Shown: in pieces, positions 15,912 through 23,721 of the stretch
Layout: each line of letters begins with the position of its first letter
Numbering within the stretch: the first letter of the stretch is position 1
Assembly: GCF_014203115.1 (NCBI RefSeq)
Contig: NZ_JACHIJ010000005.1
Location: 124,001 to 188,000 of the forward strand
Direction of reading: 5' to 3'
Source: Afipia massiliensis
Lineage (GTDB): Bacteria; Pseudomonadota; Alphaproteobacteria; Rhizobiales; Xanthobacteraceae
Length of the DNA: 64,000 bases
The notes under the pieces: model-generated
Databases searched by the model: none
Seen by the model: only the letters and a program-made list of their open reading frames with translations
Told to the model about the DNA's origin: nothing
Position numbers and translations under genes: made by a program

Positions 15912-16858
15912 CAACCCGCGTCCTCATCCTTTCGAGCATTTACGATTTCGCCGTCGATCTTGTCCTGCATCGCCTCCGCGAGAACAATATTACCTATCTG
16001 CGTCTTAACAGGGAGCAGCTAGCGGACCTGCGCCTGAGCCTCGATCCGGCGACCCGCACGATGAATATCCGGGGGCTGGGAATCGCATCATCCTTGGGGC
16101 CTGACCTTGAATCAGTTTGGTACCGAAGCCCAATTTTCCTGCGTAACACAGCGGGAGGCAAGTTATCTCTCGGAGATCAACTTGCTCGATCGCAATGGAG
16201 TGCGTTTCTTCGTAGCATGATGATCTTTGAAGACGCGCGTTGGATGAACCACCCGGGAGACATATATAAGGCCGAAGTGAAACCTTATCAGTTGCTGGTG
16301 GCGGCAAAATGCGGGTTCGCGATTCCGGAAACAGTTGTTGGGAATGACGTGGAGGAGATCCAAAGGCGCTTTCCCACGCAAGTTGCCATTAAATCTATCG
16401 ATACGGTCTATCTTCGCGAAGACGCCGATGTGTTGTTCACATACACCAACATTATTCCGTCCGAGAGACTTTCAGATTTAAACCTTCATCAGGCGCCACT
16501 CATCGCTCAGCAACCTATTACGCCAAAAACGGACATTCGTGTTACCGTCGTCGGAACCTCCGTATTCGCATACAAGATACTCGTAAACGGTGAAGCAGCA
16601 TTGGGTGATTGGCGTCTCCACAAGCGTGAGGAGATCCGGTACGAGCCGATGGTCTTGGCCCCGAATGTTGAAGAACGCTGCATAGAGCTTTGTTCGGAGC
16701 TTAAGCTTTCGTTCGGGGCAATCGACTTGATCGATTCGGACGGTAAGATCATTTTCATCGAAATCAATCCAACCGGTGAATGGGCTTGGCTTCCAGGAGC
16801 AGAAGCAACTGCGGGGGCTGCGATTGCGGCATGGCTGGGCGCGAAGGAAATCAAATAG
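15908..16858 (+). CDS. MvdD/graspetide-type ATP-grasp ligase
   Basis: 316 aa, GTG start, GGAGAG upstream. The N-terminal pre-ATP-grasp domain (TRVLILSSIYDFAVDLVLHR) is followed by KPYQLLVAAKCGFAIPETVV, a nucleotide-binding Lys in QVAIKSIDT and the metal-binding end FGAIDLIDSDGKIIFIEINP then TGEWAWLPG. EINPTGEW is the hallmark of microviridin/graspetide maturases rather than of metabolic ATP-grasp ligases. Such enzymes form macrolactone or macrolactam links on peptide side chains. It lies between the small peptide gene and a membrane protein gene, overlapping both by a few bases. The likely substrate is the 61-aa peptide. Confidence 0.85.
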   Translation: MTTRVLILSSIYDFAVDLVLHRLRENNITYLRLNREQLADLRLSLDPATRTMNIRGLGIASSLGPDLESVWYRSPIFLRNTAGGKLSLGDQLARSQWSAFLRSMMIFEDARWMNHPGDIYKAEVKPYQLLVAAKCGFAIPETVVGNDVEEIQRRFPTQVAIKSIDTVYLREDADVLFTYTNIIPSERLSDLNLHQAPLIAQQPITPKTDIRVTVVGTSVFAYKILVNGEAALGDWRLHKREEIRYEPMVLAPNVEERCIELCSELKLSFGAIDLIDSDGKIIFIEINPTGEWAWLPGAEATAGAAIAAWLGAKEIK

Positions 16859-17604
16859 TGACTGCGTTAGCAAAGCGTATTTTCGAAGAACTTTTCCCAT
16901 TCATCACATACCTGCGGCTGCGTTCGAAGGTCCTAGGTGAAGTCGCGGAATTTTCGATAGGCAGCATGCCGGATGGGCCTATCCTAATCGCAGTCCGTAT
17001 ATACGCCAGCGCCGCACCGACGGACCTCGAGGACGGCCTCATATCCGAGCAAAAACGCGGAGTAACCCTAGACGAAAAAACCTTCAGGCACGCAGCCTCC
17101 ATAGCGACTGCACTCACAATTGCTTCCGCAGCGACGGCCGCAGTTGCGCAAATGCTCCCCGGAACAGAATGGAAAATTGCGGTGGTGGTGTTCACCATTC
17201 CCTCAATCTTTTACATAACTGCAGGAGGATTGCTGGGACTCGCGGCAGCGCGGACACTTACAATGTTTGGAACCGGGATGAGATTTACGCTCGACAGCAA
17301 GAACGCAAGTCCTTCGATGAAACCAATCGTTATCGCGCACGCCTTAGCATGTCAGGAAAGAGTCAACCTCGTTCGGGTCGCGCGAAACGAAGTCGCCTTC
17401 ATGTTGATCCGAAATGGCTTTCTTTGTATCGTCGCAGCACTATCTATCGCTTTGTGCGGCGCTATGTATGCAAATAAAGATGATGCCGTCGAGCGAAAGG
17501 TGTGGTGTGCTGCATCTGAATCGACAGGGCCGAGACTGCAAAAGTCAGATACTCAGCCAAACAGCCGATCAAAGCCCCGTTACCAGCTTGGGCTGTCAGC
17601 GTGA
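16858..17604 (+). CDS. Membrane protein of the ATP-grasp/TIR operon
   Basis: 248 aa, GTG start overlapping the ATP-grasp stop (TAGTG). A soluble N-terminal 75 residues is followed by three hydrophobic segments at about 79-99 (SIATALTIASAATAAVAQML), 106-136 (IAVVVFTIPSIFYITAGGLL) and 180-204 (IRNGFLCIVAALSIALCGAM), then a polar tail. No transporter motif is seen. In TIR- or nucleotide-signalled defence operons such small membrane proteins often act as the killing effector by making the membrane leaky; export of the modified peptide is the alternative. Overlaps the TIR start (GTGA). Confidence 0.65.
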   Translation: MTALAKRIFEELFPFITYLRLRSKVLGEVAEFSIGSMPDGPILIAVRIYASAAPTDLEDGLISEQKRGVTLDEKTFRHAASIATALTIASAATAAVAQMLPGTEWKIAVVVFTIPSIFYITAGGLLGLAAARTLTMFGTGMRFTLDSKNASPSMKPIVIAHALACQERVNLVRVARNEVAFMLIRNGFLCIVAALSIALCGAMYANKDDAVERKVWCAASESTGPRLQKSDTQPNSRSKPRYQLGLSA

Positions 17605-18209
17605 CGTTCTTCACAGCCCCTTCTGTAAGGGTGCGCGCGCAAAATCGCGCAAGCCGCATCGGCTTGAGTGTACCCGAAGCTTTCAACAGAGAAGCCAAAA
17701 AAGAAGAACCGCGATATGATGTATTTCTTTCGCAGACAGTCAGAGATCTCGATCTGGTGTATGGGGTCTATAGCATTCTGAACGAAGATCTAGGTCTCGC
17801 CGTTTTCTGCGACTGGATCGCTTCAGACGCCGATCGATCTCACGTGACCCCCCGCCATGCTCGCGCCATACGCGACGCGATGTCGAAGAGCACGAGTTTT
17901 GTTTTCCTGGATACGCCAAACTCATCTCAATCCACTTGGATGTCTTGGGAATTGGGCTGGTTCGACGGAACGAGCGGCCGGATAGCCATTTTTCCCATCC
18001 TCAATGATCCCTCAGAACAATATCGGGGCAGAGAATTCATTGGGCTTTATCCAACCGTTGAAAAAGATTCCCGGCACACGCTCGTGGTTCGATTATCGGA
18101 TGACCTCATCAGAGCACGCGTGCCTGCGGGTGTCGCGATGGGCCTTGCAACTTCACTGCCGTTTACGTTTTGGCTAACACAAAAATCGGCGTACCTGAGC
18201 GGGACATGA
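17601..18209 (+). CDS. TIR-domain protein, last gene of ATP-grasp operon
   Basis: 202 aa, GTG start overlapping the membrane-protein stop by 4 nt. The TIR domain spans about residues 37-150: PRYDVFLSQTVRDLDLVYGV, LAVFCDWIA, TSFVFLDTPNSSQSTWMSWE then LGWFDG, with the probable catalytic Glu in SWELG. YRGREFIGLYPTVEKDS matches the TIR protein at 12572-13177, a paralogue in the divergent operon. The C-terminus (FTFWLTQKSAYLSGT) differs. Its presence links the peptide-ligase module to NAD-based signalling or depletion. Confidence 0.85.
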   Translation: MTFFTAPSVRVRAQNRASRIGLSVPEAFNREAKKEEPRYDVFLSQTVRDLDLVYGVYSILNEDLGLAVFCDWIASDADRSHVTPRHARAIRDAMSKSTSFVFLDTPNSSQSTWMSWELGWFDGTSGRIAIFPILNDPSEQYRGREFIGLYPTVEKDSRHTLVVRLSDDLIRARVPAGVAMGLATSLPFTFWLTQKSAYLSGT

Positions 18210-18508
18210 AATATTCCCTTCTGCAAATTTTCGGCACCCCAAACCATACTTATTCTGAATTCGCGTGATTCTTGTGCAACATCGAAAAAATGGATCGGTC
18301 TGATGCATTTGTCGAAACGGATAATTCTATTGCTCGAGGGTACCGGGAATGACTCCGGCTTCGGAGATCAGGATACAAATATGTGTATTAGAGACATTAT
18401 AGCGCGCCACTTTGTGCGGAGAAGGAGGGTACGCTCAAGTGGAAGCTCCGACTCCCAAGACCACGGTTGATGTTTCGGCGGCATTCAAGAGAGGACCGCG
18501 GAAACTTC
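18210..18508. other. Convergent intergenic region
   Basis: About 300 bases between two convergent operons. A weak hairpin, CTCCG-GCTT-CGGAG, lies at 18353-18366 without a T-run. No gene is visible. Confidence 0.4.
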
Positions 18509-19615
18509 TCAGCTAAACAAGTCTCTAATAGCCAGAGCCCTGTGTTTGGCAGTTCGTGAGCCGGATATGACATGTTCACGAACACTAGCGTGCCGATCCG
18601 TCACAGCGTGTGCCGCTTTCATCACCCGATTGTTCGGAAGATTCCACTTGGGAGGAAAGAAGAGTGAAATGTCATTAGCGGTCGCAGCGTACTTCGCCTT
18701 GATACGACTACGGGCACTGGTTAATTCTGGCAAGGCCTCGCGGCAGTACTTGTCAAGTTCACAAAAAAGTCCTTGGCAATCGATCGCATGTAGTTTGCGT
18801 CCGAACAGTCCGCTGAATGGTAACTCGAAGCGCCGAAATTCTTCATCCTGCCGATTAGCCATCCACAATATCGCATCCGCCGGCGAGAAATCTCCTAATG
18901 AAATGAATGCTTTCTTTAGGCCCCGCAGGGCGCCGGGACCAGCTTGCGTATAATCGTCCTCATCGAACGACACTAAGTCTGAATAGTTGAGATCAATGGC
19001 AATTTGGTAGGCCATGAAAGGCCCTATTAGCGGGTAAGCTTGCAACGTTTGGACGACCATCTTCAGCGACGACGCATTCAGTAACTTTTCGGCACAGGCA
19101 TCCACCAGAAACATATGCTTAAAAAGAGCAACATGGTTGCGATGCTTTTCATCAAAGCCAAATGCCTTGTTCGCGCAAAGAATAAATGCGCCCGTGTAAA
19201 GCCCGCCGTGCGTTAGTTTTGCTTGATCGAGAGCCCTCTCGAACTCTCCGCTCCTAAGATGCCTGAGGCACGGCGCTCCGCCCAAATACTGCGCAAGTGC
19301 CTCCCAAGTCCCTATCCGGCTGAAAGTCCGGAACGCCACAATTTGGAACAGCCGGTCACTCGCCGTGACTTGCCGATCCTCTTTATAAGCTACATCACGT
19401 ATCATGTATTGTGACACGCGATCCGCCGCGCGGAAAACATTACAAAACTTATAGGTCTGTAGGATACGGTCCTCCGACCAAGGCCACTGCCGCCCTGCCA
19501 AGCGGGCCTCAAATGCCGCTTGGCGGCGAGAGGCGAAAGTCCAGTATAGCTCGTAAACACCCGCGCGCGGCTCGGGTGCAGAACGGCGGACAAAACCGTA
19601 GGGCGACAACGTCAT
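18509..19615 (-). CDS. 5-hmdU-DNA-kinase-helical/aGPT-Pplase-like protein (base hypermodification)
   Basis: 368 aa helical protein of the nucleic-acid-modification family named for the helical domain of 5-hydroxymethyluracil DNA kinase (HMUDK_hel), related to alpha-glutamyl/putrescinyl-thymine pyrophosphorylases. Recognised blocks: YELYWTFASRRQAAFEARLA, WPWSEDRILQTYKFCNVFRA then ADRVSQYMIRDV, FRTFSRIGTWEAL, MAYQIAIDLNYSDLVSFDED then DYTQAGPGA, and HAIDCQGLFCELDKYCREAL. Family knowledge says these act on hydroxymethylated pyrimidines in DNA. The ATG overlaps the methyltransferase stop (ATGA). Last gene of the reverse operon. Which reaction it performs cannot be decided from sequence. Confidence 0.75.
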   Translation of the reverse strand: MTLSPYGFVRRSAPEPRAGVYELYWTFASRRQAAFEARLAGRQWPWSEDRILQTYKFCNVFRAADRVSQYMIRDVAYKEDRQVTASDRLFQIVAFRTFSRIGTWEALAQYLGGAPCLRHLRSGEFERALDQAKLTHGGLYTGAFILCANKAFGFDEKHRNHVALFKHMFLVDACAEKLLNASSLKMVVQTLQAYPLIGPFMAYQIAIDLNYSDLVSFDEDDYTQAGPGALRGLKKAFISLGDFSPADAILWMANRQDEEFRRFELPFSGLFGRKLHAIDCQGLFCELDKYCREALPELTSARSRIKAKYAATANDISLFFPPKWNLPNNRVMKAAHAVTDRHASVREHVISGSRTAKHRALAIRDLFS

Positions 19616-20568
19616 TGCACTCTCAAAAATACACCTGTCCCGTGCAGGTTAAAATACCTATCATCCGATGCCAGCGTTTTGGCGGCTATTCTTTCACCAA
19701 TTGTGTCGAGGTGTCTGCTGGAACCAGTCCAATGGTCAAAAACGATCGCGCCACCCCGAATGGTTCGGTCCTTTATAACATCTATGATCGCGCTGGCGGA
19801 GGTGAAATTGTCAGTATCCACGAAAGACACAACCAAATCCTGATCACGAAGGCAGCCAACAGTAGCAACGATATCGCCCTCGATAATCTCCACATTTCGT
19901 CCGGCAAACACTGATTTCACCAACGCCGAGTTGCGGAACACACAGTCTGGATGAGCATACATATCCAAGGCGCTTCGCTTCGGCGGAAACCCGCCGAAAG
20001 TATCGAAACCGAAGACCTTCCAGTTCGCGCCCATTTCTTCGATGAACCGCGAGATGAGCATGGTTGTTCCGCCTTTGAACATGCCGAATTCGGCCACGAC
20101 GCCTTGGAGACCTAGGCGATGAGCATTCCGCAGGCATTGATAGATATGAACAAGTGAGTTTGCGTAGCCGTTCGCAAACGACGGAATAAATGACTCCTGC
20201 CGAATTCGGTCGAAAACCTCGTCTCGAAAATTGAAGTGACCGAAGCCGCCGACGAGGAGCTTGGTCGCCGCGGGCAGATACTTGGCAACGCCCTCCAGAA
20301 GCTTTTCTTTGTCATCATCCTCGGCAATCACAACGATGTCCGGGCGGTCGACTTCGAGCCTATCGAGAGACTGCACACCGGCACCTTCCCCCGCCCCGTC
20401 CGCGTAAATGCCGCTGAGTAACGCATTGCCAGACATGAGCGCAAAATGAGACGCCAGCTCTATCGCCGTTGGCGTCCACCCCACGATCGCCACCTTTACA
20501 GGCGCCGAACGGGCAACGATTTCCTCGCGCAGCCTCAGTTTGAGCTTGGCTAAATCATCGTCCTGCAT
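19612..20568 (-). CDS. TylF/MycF-like SAM-dependent methyltransferase
   Basis: 318 aa. An N-terminal Rossmann-like section (VKVAIVGWTPTAIELASHFA; DRPDIVVIAEDD) precedes a class I methyltransferase core of the macrocin-O-methyltransferase type: GVVAEFGMFKGGTTMLISRF with the SAM-binding Glu and glycines, WKVFGFDTFGGFP, VEIIEGDI, VVSFVDTDNFTSASAIIDVI and GGAIVFDHW. TylF-like enzymes methylate sugar or small-molecule hydroxyls. In this operon the likely substrate is a modified nucleotide or base adduct. It overlaps the synthase gene by 14 nt and the next gene by 4 nt, so it is tightly coupled to the base-modification genes. Confidence 0.8.
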   Translation of the reverse strand: MQDDDLAKLKLRLREEIVARSAPVKVAIVGWTPTAIELASHFALMSGNALLSGIYADGAGEGAGVQSLDRLEVDRPDIVVIAEDDDKEKLLEGVAKYLPAATKLLVGGFGHFNFRDEVFDRIRQESFIPSFANGYANSLVHIYQCLRNAHRLGLQGVVAEFGMFKGGTTMLISRFIEEMGANWKVFGFDTFGGFPPKRSALDMYAHPDCVFRNSALVKSVFAGRNVEIIEGDIVATVGCLRDQDLVVSFVDTDNFTSASAIIDVIKDRTIRGGAIVFDHWTGSSRHLDTIGERIAAKTLASDDRYFNLHGTGVFLRVQ

Positions 20569-22204
20569 GCTGCACCTCAGAGCGAACGAATCGCGCCAAA
20601 GCTACGGTATCGTCAGCAACGACCCGTGCAATCAGCGCTCCCGCAGCTTCCGCCAGCTTCGTCGCTAGTTCGAATTGTTCGGCGGTGTCACCCCTAGTCT
20701 CGGCATTGCGCCAACATGCGTCGAAGCGAGTCACAACATCGCTAATCAACTCTTTGGTACTTTGAGTTGGCATCTGCAGATCAAGCCGATCAACAAGGGT
20801 ATCGAAGTTGGCGTCATGGTCACTATACGGTTTGCGGGCATCGTTGGGTAACAGATCGTTATCTTCCAGGTGTTCGGCCAAGAAAAGTCGGTACTTCTCA
20901 ACGTAAACATATAAGTCGATGACCGTGTCGAGCAGCGATTCGCCCCGCATTGTGGCACCCGTTTGGACCAAGTTTTCCAATCTGTCCGCCTTGCGCGCGA
21001 TATTAGGCAAAATGCTCACGAGTTCTCCACGCCGTTTCCAGGCGCCACCGTAAGCTCTGTCCTTCTCTGCATGCAGCCGCTTGATGGCAAGCTTGAAATC
21101 ATCAGACGCATTCACCGAGATCCCGCGGCAAGCCTCGAAAAAGCGCCTGATCTCAGGCTGCGCGATGTTATCGGTAAGTGCGGGATAAAGGCGGCGCAGT
21201 TGATCGTATATTGCTACGACGTAGTCTTCCGCTGGCAATTGGCCGAGTTCTTTGACGAGACGCTCTGCACCCCATTGCCGATGGGCCCAGAACACATGGA
21301 TAAGCGCGAGGCCGCTATCCAGAAACGGGTCATCGACACGGCCGTGCTGGAATAGTGGAACGTTCGGTTCGGCTCGAATTTTTTCCTCAACGATGAACCA
21401 TTTCTTCAGCTTACACTCGAACTCGTCCCATAAAGTACGAAAAGGCGCGCGACCTATGCCGAAGTCATACGGCGTGAGCCCGTGGAACGAGTTGTTCATC
21501 TGGCGCACGCGATCAAAATGAATGTCGTAAAGATGAAAGGACGTTGCAAAATAAGTGGCAGGTCCATTTTCAAGGCCCAACCAAAAGGACATCAGCTCTT
21601 GCAGGACGCTCCACTCGAAGGCATTTACGCCCGAGAACCCCCACATCGCGTCATTGCTGCGAACTGCAACGTTCAGGTGGAGCTTACCGTTTCGAGCAAT
21701 CCAGCTGAGCCAGTTGTTGCAGGGAATGTCTTTTGAATCGACATAATCGCGAGCCGGATCAAAGACCATCATCACAGCGCGGCGCGACGCCAAATCCTTC
21801 GTGAGCAGCTGACGCGCCTCGTCCAGTTGGTCGATCGATCCACACCAGCGGCGCAGGCGTGGCCCGTAGGCACCGTGCCAAGTCGTACCATCGTCAGAAA
21901 ACTCAGGCGCCCGCGGCAGATATCTCGTCAACCAAGCGATGTCATCCCGACCCGCCAGCATCCACATTGTTTCGGCGAATTGAGCGAACACGTCACTATG
22001 TCGCTTCGGCACAAAGAGATAACGCTCGTATGGCCGCTCAAGAGAGGTTACCCGCCCGAGGAGCTCGCGTGTCAGTTTTCCGCGAACACGAACCTCGACA
22101 CCACTCGTAAGCACATCGGCGACGCTATCAACCGTTGCGAAGCTGATATTTCGGTAATTTGGCATCTGGGTCAACGATGCTGGGTATCGAACGCTCTCAT
22201 TCAT
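20555..22204 (-). CDS. Thymidylate-synthase-like (pyrimidine hydroxymethylase) fused to Nmad1 domain
   Basis: 549 aa from ATG 22204 (GGGAGG just upstream); an in-frame TTG at 22219 is also possible. Residue numbers here count from 22219. Residues about 20-235 are a thymidylate-synthase fold: catalytic Cys167 in DIPCNN, then VRSNDAMWGFSGVNAFEWS with Asp190 and Asn199, and TSFHLYDIHFDRV. RSND and WG replace RSCD and LG of ThyA, as in divergent dUMP/dCMP hydroxymethylases. Residues about 380-455 (EKDRAYGGAWKRRGELVSIL, IARKADRLENLV, DTVIDLYVYVEKY) match nucleotide-modification-associated domain 1 (formerly DUF1599). The fusion points to hydroxymethyl-pyrimidine nucleotide synthesis rather than dTMP supply. 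Confidence 0.82.
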   Translation of the reverse strand: MNESVRYPASLTQMPNYRNISFATVDSVADVLTSGVEVRVRGKLTRELLGRVTSLERPYERYLFVPKRHSDVFAQFAETMWMLAGRDDIAWLTRYLPRAPEFSDDGTTWHGAYGPRLRRWCGSIDQLDEARQLLTKDLASRRAVMMVFDPARDYVDSKDIPCNNWLSWIARNGKLHLNVAVRSNDAMWGFSGVNAFEWSVLQELMSFWLGLENGPATYFATSFHLYDIHFDRVRQMNNSFHGLTPYDFGIGRAPFRTLWDEFECKLKKWFIVEEKIRAEPNVPLFQHGRVDDPFLDSGLALIHVFWAHRQWGAERLVKELGQLPAEDYVVAIYDQLRRLYPALTDNIAQPEIRRFFEACRGISVNASDDFKLAIKRLHAEKDRAYGGAWKRRGELVSILPNIARKADRLENLVQTGATMRGESLLDTVIDLYVYVEKYRLFLAEHLEDNDLLPNDARKPYSDHDANFDTLVDRLDLQMPTQSTKELISDVVTRFDACWRNAETRGDTAEQFELATKLAEAAGALIARVVADDTVALARFVRSEVQHAGR

Positions 22205-22235
22205 CCCCTCCCAATCCAACGCTCTCGGGCGTTTT

Positions 22236-22883
22236 TTATGAAATAAGTCTATTGCGCGTCTTTGAGAATCGCTTATCGCTCATTCGGAATTGAAAGGGAT
22301 CAGCAAGTACGCGATTACTTTCTTTGGCTTCGGCTTTGATCCAAGTGAGCAAAGCTTCGCAATCGCCCTGCGAAAAAACCCGATGTCCCCGTCCATTCTT
22401 GTAACCGATCTTACGAAGAAGCTTTGACGGGACGAGGGATGCGTTACTGCCAAAATAATAAAATTCATCCGATATCAGGACGCGATCAGTCTGGGTATCA
22501 TGGTTGGTGTTCGGCATGTCTTGCTCGCCACTGGGCTGACTGTGAACGCAATTTTCCTGCAACCACTTCTTCGTTTGCGGGTCCCGCCGATAAACGTTGT
22601 CACCTACCATAGTTCGTCGGGTGCCATGGCGGACCGGGCGTTTGCCGAAAAACTCCGCCGCATTCCAATACTGATCAAAATCCAGATCACGCGTTACTTT
22701 CATTCCATAGATACATCGCCCCGTAGCCTTCAGTTCGCTTCCTCCCATGCCAATGATCCAATCACCGATCTTGGCTTTTCGCCGGATGACGGGCATGCAG
22801 CACGCGAGGGTGCAAACCCCGTCGAACGGATTCGGGGCAAACCCGAAGTCGTACCGCACGACGTATATGTAGACGGTTGCCAC
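22236..22883 (-). CDS. Nucleotide-modification-associated domain 2 (Nmad2) protein
   Basis: 215 aa, GTG start, 6 nt after the TIR stop. The N-terminus YIYVVRYDFGFAPNPFDGVC, TLACCMPVIRRKAKIGDWII then GMGGS is a clear Nmad2 signature. WLQENCVHSQP, YYFGSNASLVP and NGRGHRVFSQGDCEALLTWI follow. The family was defined by its association with thymidylate-synthase-like and other DNA base-modifying enzymes in phages and bacteria; the reaction is not known. Second gene of the reverse five-gene operon, 31 nt before the synthase gene. Confidence 0.85.
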   Translation of the reverse strand: MATVYIYVVRYDFGFAPNPFDGVCTLACCMPVIRRKAKIGDWIIGMGGSELKATGRCIYGMKVTRDLDFDQYWNAAEFFGKRPVRHGTRRTMVGDNVYRRDPQTKKWLQENCVHSQPSGEQDMPNTNHDTQTDRVLISDEFYYFGSNASLVPSKLLRKIGYKNGRGHRVFSQGDCEALLTWIKAEAKESNRVLADPFQFRMSDKRFSKTRNRLIS

Positions 22884-22889
22884 GACCGG

Positions 22890-23381
22890 TTAACAACTCG
22901 ACGTAGGACTGGCATAAACCGGCTCTCGCTGGTCGCGGCTGTCCGGTTTTTCGAAAGGACGACCCTTGCCCTCGATCGCGTCGATAATGCTGTCAGAATT
23001 CCAATTAACGAGAGCGGTTCCGTAATCGTTTAAGGCCGCCGGCACGTCGACTTCCGTCCCGCCTCTTACATACACGCCCACAATGCGCTTCCCGAGTTGG
23101 TTGGCTTGCTTGATCTCCCAGTCAACCCAAGGCCGTTGGTGGGTCTCTTTGCCGACGAGCACTACCACTGTGGAGGCCCAGGACATCTTCATGCGCAGAA
23201 GGCGCTTAAGCACGGCGTCCTTGATCAGGCCGTTTTTCAACCGGTCCTGATTTGCGGGCTTGGCACGGATCGATGAGTTTCGCACTTCCAAGCCACTACG
23301 CTTGAGCATGTCCGTTAGCCCTGTGACATGCTCATCGTCAGCGTGGTGATGGCTGATGAAGACGTTCTTCAGTTTAGACAT
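22890..23381 (-). CDS. ThsB-type TIR-like protein, copy 3, leading the base-modification operon
   Basis: 163 aa from ATG 23381 (GAGAG upstream); an ORF extension to 23489 is unlikely to be translated. KLKNVFISHHHADDEHVTGL, then WASTVVVLVGKETHQRPWVD then WEIKQANQLGKRIVGVYV, is the MTH538/ThsB TIR fold with the probable catalytic Glu in DWEI. It is the first gene of an operon that continues with Nmad2, TS-like/Nmad1, methyltransferase and HMUDK_hel-like genes, an association that suggests a sensor or suicide arm tied to the DNA-modification pathway. A divergent patatin gene starts 340 nt away. Confidence 0.8.
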   Translation of the reverse strand: MSKLKNVFISHHHADDEHVTGLTDMLKRSGLEVRNSSIRAKPANQDRLKNGLIKDAVLKRLLRMKMSWASTVVVLVGKETHQRPWVDWEIKQANQLGKRIVGVYVRGGTEVDVPAALNDYGTALVNWNSDSIIDAIEGKGRPFEKPDSRDQREPVYASPTSSC

Positions 23382-23721
23382 TTGCTCTCGCAAAAACTGT
23401 AGGAGCCGTTGTTGATGCCAAATTTTTAGTTCGCTTGCCCATTCTTTCCGACGCGTCCGCTGGACTGCGACACATTGAGCGGATCCCAAGAATCATCTAA
23501 TGAAAACATACGGTTGCGATGATACTTAATTCCCTCAAACCGCGTCCTCAGTAACTAAGAGTCGCCCCGCTGCTCAAAACAAGAACATAGGTAGAACATT
23601 GAGTCGAGGGGAAAAGCGCGGCAGAGGACAACTTCCGCTCACAATTTTCAACCCTTAATATGCGCTATTCCAACTCTCAATTGGAAATTGCGTCGCCCGG
23701 TCCAGCTCCAAGGTGCACTCC
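23382..23721. promoter_or_regulatory. Divergent region between base-modification operon and patatin gene
   Basis: About 340 bases that must contain both promoters. No palindrome or clear sigma-70 hexamer pair was found by eye, and no coding sequence is convincing. Confidence 0.4.

Noticed and set aside
11868-23381. Complete canonical Thoeris (ThsA plus ThsB)
   Set aside because: ThsB-like proteins are present but no SIR2-SLOG or macro-TM ThsA is encoded in the window.
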